Below, in pieces: positions 60,276 through 64,000 of a stretch of DNA of 64,000 bases. This DNA comes from Phycisphaerales bacterium. Its GTDB lineage: Bacteria > Planctomycetota > Phycisphaerae > Phycisphaerales > SM1A02. The stretch is from the NCBI GenBank assembly GCA_030748455.1, contig JASMLY010000044.1, forward strand, positions 4,337 through 68,336, in the 5' to 3' direction. The notes under the pieces are model-generated. The model made no database searches. It saw only the letters and a list, made by a program, of their open reading frames with translations, and had not been told where the DNA came from. The position numbers and the translations under genes are program-made. The first letter of the stretch is position 1; each line of letters begins with the position of its first letter.

Positions 60276-62660
60276 ATGATTTACCTACCACTTCTTTTCG
60301 CATTTCTTCAGCAACCAGCTCCAACCTCTGATGTATCGTCTCCACACGGAACGCTTGCTTTTTCTGTACTCGACGAAAAAGGACATACCGTCCCTGCTCG
60401 TCTTACTTTTACTAGCAGTGAAGGCGAAGCACTTAACTTGTTTCCAAATCCTAACGCAGACCCAAAAGCATTGGCTGTTCGAAAACACGCCATCTATACG
60501 CTTGATGGAACTGGTGTTGTAACTGTTCCTGTCGGGTCTTGGGATATCATGGCTTCGCACGGTATCGAATGGTCAATCGATACAACCCACATTGAAATCG
60601 AAGAAGGTGGAGAATATTCTTGGGACGCAACCCTCGTCCACGAAATCGATTCAACTGGCTGGGTAAGTGGTGACTTTCATTTGCATACCCTCACTCACAG
60701 CGGTCATGGCGATTCCAACATGAACGAACGAATTATTTCGATTGTTGGCGAGGGCTTAGAGTTTGCCGTTGCAACAGATCATAACCACAACACCGATTAC
60801 CAACCAATTATTGATGGCCTACACGCCAACGAACATCTCACTGCTGTTACCGGCAATGAGGTCTCGTGTCCATACGGTCACTTGAATGCATTTCCACTTG
60901 ATCCAAAGGCAAACGTTGTGAATCAAAAATTAGAAGCCCCCGAACTGTTTGCGCTCATTAGAAAGGAAACTTCGGACGCTGGAGTTGTACCAATCATCCA
61001 AATCAATCACCCACGCTGGGGCAACATAGATTACTTTGGAAGGCGTGGACTTGACCCTGTAACTGGTGACTCGGATGACAAAAGTTGGTCTTGGGACTTC
61101 GATTCCATTGAAGTCCTAAACGAAAATTACGGTTGGGGATTCCACGATGCTGAAATATCAGATATTCCAACAAGGAAAAGTCGCCATAGTGTCCTCCGTG
61201 ATTGGTACAACATGCTCAATGCCGGAAGGAAGGTCGCAGCTGTTGGTAATAGTGACAGTCACACCGTCATAGCGAACATTGCGGGAATCCCTCGGAACTT
61301 TGTGCATGTCGGATACGACGATGCAAGTAACATAAACCCTGCAGATGTAACAAATGCAATTCGCAGTGGTTACATGTTTACAACAACCGGCCCATTCCTT
61401 CGAATGACAGTGAACGGCCAACCAATGGGTTCCACCCTGTCTATTCACGACCCTATCGCTGATATACATATAGATGCCCAAGTTGCTTCTTGGATTGACC
61501 TTGACACCATCCGAATCATCCAAAACGGAGAAGAAGTAGCGAAATTAAATATTGATAGCAAGTCCGATGGGGTTACCCATCTGCGACCACGTATACGCAT
61601 TGACATCCCACGCGACTGTTGGGTTGTTGCAATCGCACAAGGCGACGAAGCAATGACGCCCTATGTTGATGAAGATGACCGAAAAATTTTTCCACTTGCC
61701 ATTGCTAATCCTATATATATAGATGCAGACGGCGATGGAAAATACACACCCCCGAAAGTGTGGGCTGATAACATTATCGCAACAAATGATCAAGCAACCA
61801 TTGTTAAGACATTCAATGAAGTAAATCCAACCGAACAAAGTTTGTTGGTGCTTGCTGCAAACAACAGAAAAATGGCTGAACTTGGTTTCAAAAGCAATGA
61901 ACGAATCGTTCGACTTGCAGCAACGAGGGTTACAGAAAGTTTGGATGATGCTTCACTTCTTCCGTTGCTCTCTGATGTCATCGACGATACAACAAGCGAT
62001 CGTTACCTTGCATTTTCTGCGTGGATGGCAATTGACGAAACAGCCCCCGACTCCGACCCAGAGATTGGACAAAAAGCACTTCGCCAATATGTCGATCGCT
62101 TTGGCTGGGAAAATGCACAACGGTACACAAAAGAACGAAAACTTAATTTACCCGGTGACTTTATCCGGGGGTGGCAGGTTGCTGGCTATTTTGCAATTGC
62201 AAATGACGATGATCGTTTGTCAAACCTTGCAAACCAAAAACAATTGCCCGAGCCGAACATCGTCCAACTTACTGTACCGATGACAACTCTTGGAGAACCA
62301 CTCAAATGGGTTGGCGTGCAAAGTGAAAAGGATGGCTACTTAAATCTTTCTCTTGGGAAAGCAACTGAAAATGTTTTTGCGTACGCAAGGTGCTGGTTGT
62401 GGAGCCCAGATGAGCGCGAGGTTGACTTTACGGTTGGAAGCGACGATGGTTGTCGTATTTGGATCGGTGACGAACTTGTCTGGGACGATCCATCATGGCA
62501 AACCGCCTACAAAGATAAAAAATTTGGCTCATTCAACCTGCAAAAGGGCTGGAATCCAGTCCTTTTCAAAATCCTCAACGGCTTAAAGGGTATGGGGCTT
62601 TACTTCAGAGTGATGGACGATGAAATAAAGAATACCTCAGTAGACCCACAAATTAACTAA
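60276..62660 (+). CDS. PHP-domain metal-dependent hydrolase (CehA/McbA-like), probably secreted
   Basis: 794 residues. The N-terminus MIYLPLLFAFLQQPAP is a short, weak signal peptide. A beta domain (about 20-125) precedes the PHP domain: GDFHLHTLTHSGHGDS with the HxH metal pair, ATDHNHNTDY, GNEVSCPYGHLNAF and GNSDSHT, as in CehA/McbA phosphoesterase-like hydrolases. The C-terminal region ends with a PA14-like fragment (VDFTVGSDDGCRIWIGDELVW). Substrate unknown. Only 17 bases separate it from the divergent ABC gene; TAGCAT at 60264-60269 could serve as -10 for a leaderless message. Confidence 0.82.
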   Translation: MIYLPLLFAFLQQPAPTSDVSSPHGTLAFSVLDEKGHTVPARLTFTSSEGEALNLFPNPNADPKALAVRKHAIYTLDGTGVVTVPVGSWDIMASHGIEWSIDTTHIEIEEGGEYSWDATLVHEIDSTGWVSGDFHLHTLTHSGHGDSNMNERIISIVGEGLEFAVATDHNHNTDYQPIIDGLHANEHLTAVTGNEVSCPYGHLNAFPLDPKANVVNQKLEAPELFALIRKETSDAGVVPIIQINHPRWGNIDYFGRRGLDPVTGDSDDKSWSWDFDSIEVLNENYGWGFHDAEISDIPTRKSRHSVLRDWYNMLNAGRKVAAVGNSDSHTVIANIAGIPRNFVHVGYDDASNINPADVTNAIRSGYMFTTTGPFLRMTVNGQPMGSTLSIHDPIADIHIDAQVASWIDLDTIRIIQNGEEVAKLNIDSKSDGVTHLRPRIRIDIPRDCWVVAIAQGDEAMTPYVDEDDRKIFPLAIANPIYIDADGDGKYTPPKVWADNIIATNDQATIVKTFNEVNPTEQSLLVLAANNRKMAELGFKSNERIVRLAATRVTESLDDASLLPLLSDVIDDTTSDRYLAFSAWMAIDETAPDSDPEIGQKALRQYVDRFGWENAQRYTKERKLNLPGDFIRGWQVAGYFAIANDDDRLSNLANQKQLPEPNIVQLTVPMTTLGEPLKWVGVQSEKDGYLNLSLGKATENVFAYARCWLWSPDEREVDFTVGSDDGCRIWIGDELVWDDPSWQTAYKDKKFGSFNLQKGWNPVLFKILNGLKGMGLYFRVMDDEIKNTSVDPQIN

Positions 62661-62683
62661 CACGCGGTTAATTAATTTGTGGG
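62645..62683. repeat. 12-bp inverted repeat spanning the two convergent stop codons
   Basis: CCCACAAATTAA (62645-62656) and TTAATTTGTGGG (62672-62683) are perfect inverted copies. They hold the last codons of the PHP gene on one strand and of the SMUG1 gene on the other, so both proteins end in Pro-Gln-Ile-Asn. The stem could act as a bidirectional transcript end although no long T run follows. Confidence 0.8.
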
Positions 62684-63399
62684 ATGAGGACGCCCATTGC
62701 TTCGAATTGTTTTTCGATTTGGGGTGCCCAGCCGCGGTTCGCGATAGGGCTTGCTGGGCTTGGGTGCAGAATCGTTTCGATGTCATCACGGTTCAATGAT
62801 TGGCTCGCACGTTTTTTTGCAAAGCCACCAATACCAACAATTTTGCATGGTTCAAGTGCACCAACAAACTTTCTTAGCGCAACATCGCATACTTCAAAGA
62901 CAGCATCGCGTTCTTCTGGTTTAAGTTTATCTGGTGTGCGATTCTTACCACCCTCTTCCATAAAACAAAGTGGACAATAATTCAACACAAAAAACTCACT
63001 GAAGAAGTTTTCGGGGGAGTCATATCGTTCTTTCGCCCATTCCCAAACGCGGCGTCCGCTCACTTCGCTACGCGGGCAATCAAACCCCCTGACTTCACGC
63101 TTTGGATGTTCTGGATTCGGTTTTTGAATCGTTTCTTCAATGTCTAAAAAATCACGAACTGCATTCACTTCACCAAACGGAACGCCTGTCTGTGCCATCC
63201 CCCAAGGCCCCGGATTCATCCCAATAAGTAACACCCGCCCCTTTCCTTTACCATAGAGTTCAAGGTATTTTTTGTGCGATTTCCACGCATACGAAAGCGG
63301 GTTATACACATACACAACGGGGTCGCTAAACAAAAGCGAATCACATCCTTTTGACAGTTCCTTTGTAATTGAAATTAGTCGCTTTGGCATGACGCTCAT
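62668..63399 (-). CDS. smug1: SMUG1-type uracil-DNA glycosylase
   Basis: 243 residues of the SMUG1 family of the UDG superfamily. VYVYNPLSYAWKSHKKYLELYG precedes the active-site block GMNPGPWGMAQTGVPFGE (Asn-Pro-Gly in place of the family-1 Asp), then GFDCPRSEVSGRRVW, NYCPLCFMEEGGKNRTP, and the His loop LHPSPASPIANRGW. It removes uracil and oxidised pyrimidines from DNA. SMUG1 is best known from animals and occurs sporadically in bacteria. No other DNA repair gene is adjacent except addAB 3.4 kb away. Confidence 0.92.
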   Translation of the reverse strand: MSVMPKRLISITKELSKGCDSLLFSDPVVYVYNPLSYAWKSHKKYLELYGKGKGRVLLIGMNPGPWGMAQTGVPFGEVNAVRDFLDIEETIQKPNPEHPKREVRGFDCPRSEVSGRRVWEWAKERYDSPENFFSEFFVLNYCPLCFMEEGGKNRTPDKLKPEERDAVFEVCDVALRKFVGALEPCKIVGIGGFAKKRASQSLNRDDIETILHPSPASPIANRGWAPQIEKQFEAMGVLIPQIN

Positions 63400-63419
63400 G
63401 GTACCATGACGCGTTCAAA

Positions 63420-64000
63420 TGGAAAAAACCTATCATTTCAAAGTTCTTGGTTGTCGCATGAATCATGCAGAACGTCGTGAAATGGAATCCATTCTGCAAA
63501 TGAGGGGTATGATCCCAGCAACCCCCGACTCCGCCGAAAGCGACACACCAGATTTAGAAATTGTGCATACATGCAGCGTCACTGGACAAGCCGCTGCAAA
63601 ATCTCGTAACGCAATACGACGTGCAAAACGAAACGGCAAACACGTGTTTGTCACTGGCTGTTTTCCAGGAACTGATTTTGAAGTCGCAAGAAAACTCGGC
63701 GACACTGTCGTAACACAAGCGGGCAATACCCCAATGCTCGAACGGTTTGCTCACGAAATCGATGCATGGCTTGGTGAAACGATTGAAGAAAAAGAAGTCA
63801 CAAATGCTAGCACGCTTCCAATTACTGCCTTGCCACAACTTTCGGGGGTTCCGGGGGCACATACTAGAGCAGAACTTAGAATCCAAGACGGCTGCGATGC
63901 TCATTGTTCCTTCTGCATCATTCCTAAAATACGTACAACGCTACGTTCAAAAACAATTCAAGATACTGTGAAAGAAGCAACGCGTTTAGTCGATCTTGGT
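63420..64000 (+). CDS. mtaB: Threonylcarbamoyladenosine tRNA methylthiotransferase MtaB, C-terminus beyond the right edge
   Basis: 193 codons visible. N-terminal cluster cysteines appear in VLGCRMNHAE, HTCSVTG and TGCFPG; the radical-SAM motif QDGCDAHCSFCIIP (CxxxCxxC) follows near residue 160. The DGC...SFCIIP wording fits MtaB (ms2t6A37 of ANN-decoding tRNAs) rather than MiaB or RimO. It is divergent from SMUG1 with a 20-base gap. Complements miaB at 22207-23757. Confidence 0.88.

Overview
The window looks like chromosomal DNA of a planctomycete, most likely the class Phycisphaerae, at moderate GC. The clues are a short Phycisphaerae-type PEP-CTERM sorting tail ending in RRRRK (21155-21823), a Ser/Thr kinase with TPRs divergent from an FHA-fused ECF sigma factor (41849-45265), a TPR-sulfotransferase, futalosine-pathway mqnA, and a lone rpsR outside the usual rpsF context. 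This placement is inference from gene content. I see no transposase, phage module or CRISPR array, and nearly all the sequence is ordinary dense bacterial coding.

Layout. 1-7487 is a surface-polysaccharide block: ATP sulfurylase (partial), a GT4 glycosyltransferase overlapping a sulfotransferase, a Wzx-type flippase, an O-antigen polymerase/ligase and a secreted GH56-like protein. A plausible reading is synthesis of a sulfated exopolymer, with ATP sulfurylase supplying activated sulfate. 7496-13545 holds a Spy-like periplasmic protein, Mrp, a CPBP protease, rplM-rpsI with a strong terminator, and a 517-residue multi-HTH protein in an operon with mqnA. 14362-14671 separates mqnA from alr and contains a strongly terminated, pseudoknotted RNA gene candidate. 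15997-21063 has a DEAD-box helicase (with DEVD), psuG, a short rho and a TPR-sulfotransferase. 21155-28889 carries the PEP-CTERM protein with a structured leader, miaB, ftsW-murG, a 15-unit 12-bp tandem array, and an overlapping operon with a diguanylate cyclase and a phosphoesterase.

28853-41574 is mostly metabolism: HMG-CoA lyase, YgfZ, a class I amidotransferase, rpsR with promoter and attenuator-like hairpin, TPR and HEAT proteins, fumC, a PaaH-like dehydrogenase, a thiolase, PaaY, and an APC permease fused to EIIA and RCK_C domains. 41849-50685 holds the kinase/sigma pair, tRNA-Arg(CCT) abutting crcB, and an operon of two M14 peptidases (the first lacking the catalytic Glu) plus an MFS transporter. 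50734-53063 is feoA-feoB plus a 51-residue Cys-containing membrane protein behind a Fur-box-like palindrome. 53176-59228 is addA-addB. The right end has a second CU-rich, strongly terminated RNA candidate, an ABC ATPase, a PHP-domain protein, a SMUG1-type uracil glycosylase and a partial mtaB.

The best candidates for something undescribed are the two intergenic RNAs (about 14420-14656 and 59475-59633). Both lie on the + strand between minus-strand genes. Both have a structured 5' part, a long CU-only tract and a Rho-independent terminator, and both contain TGCCGATA followed closely by ACAGGCG.
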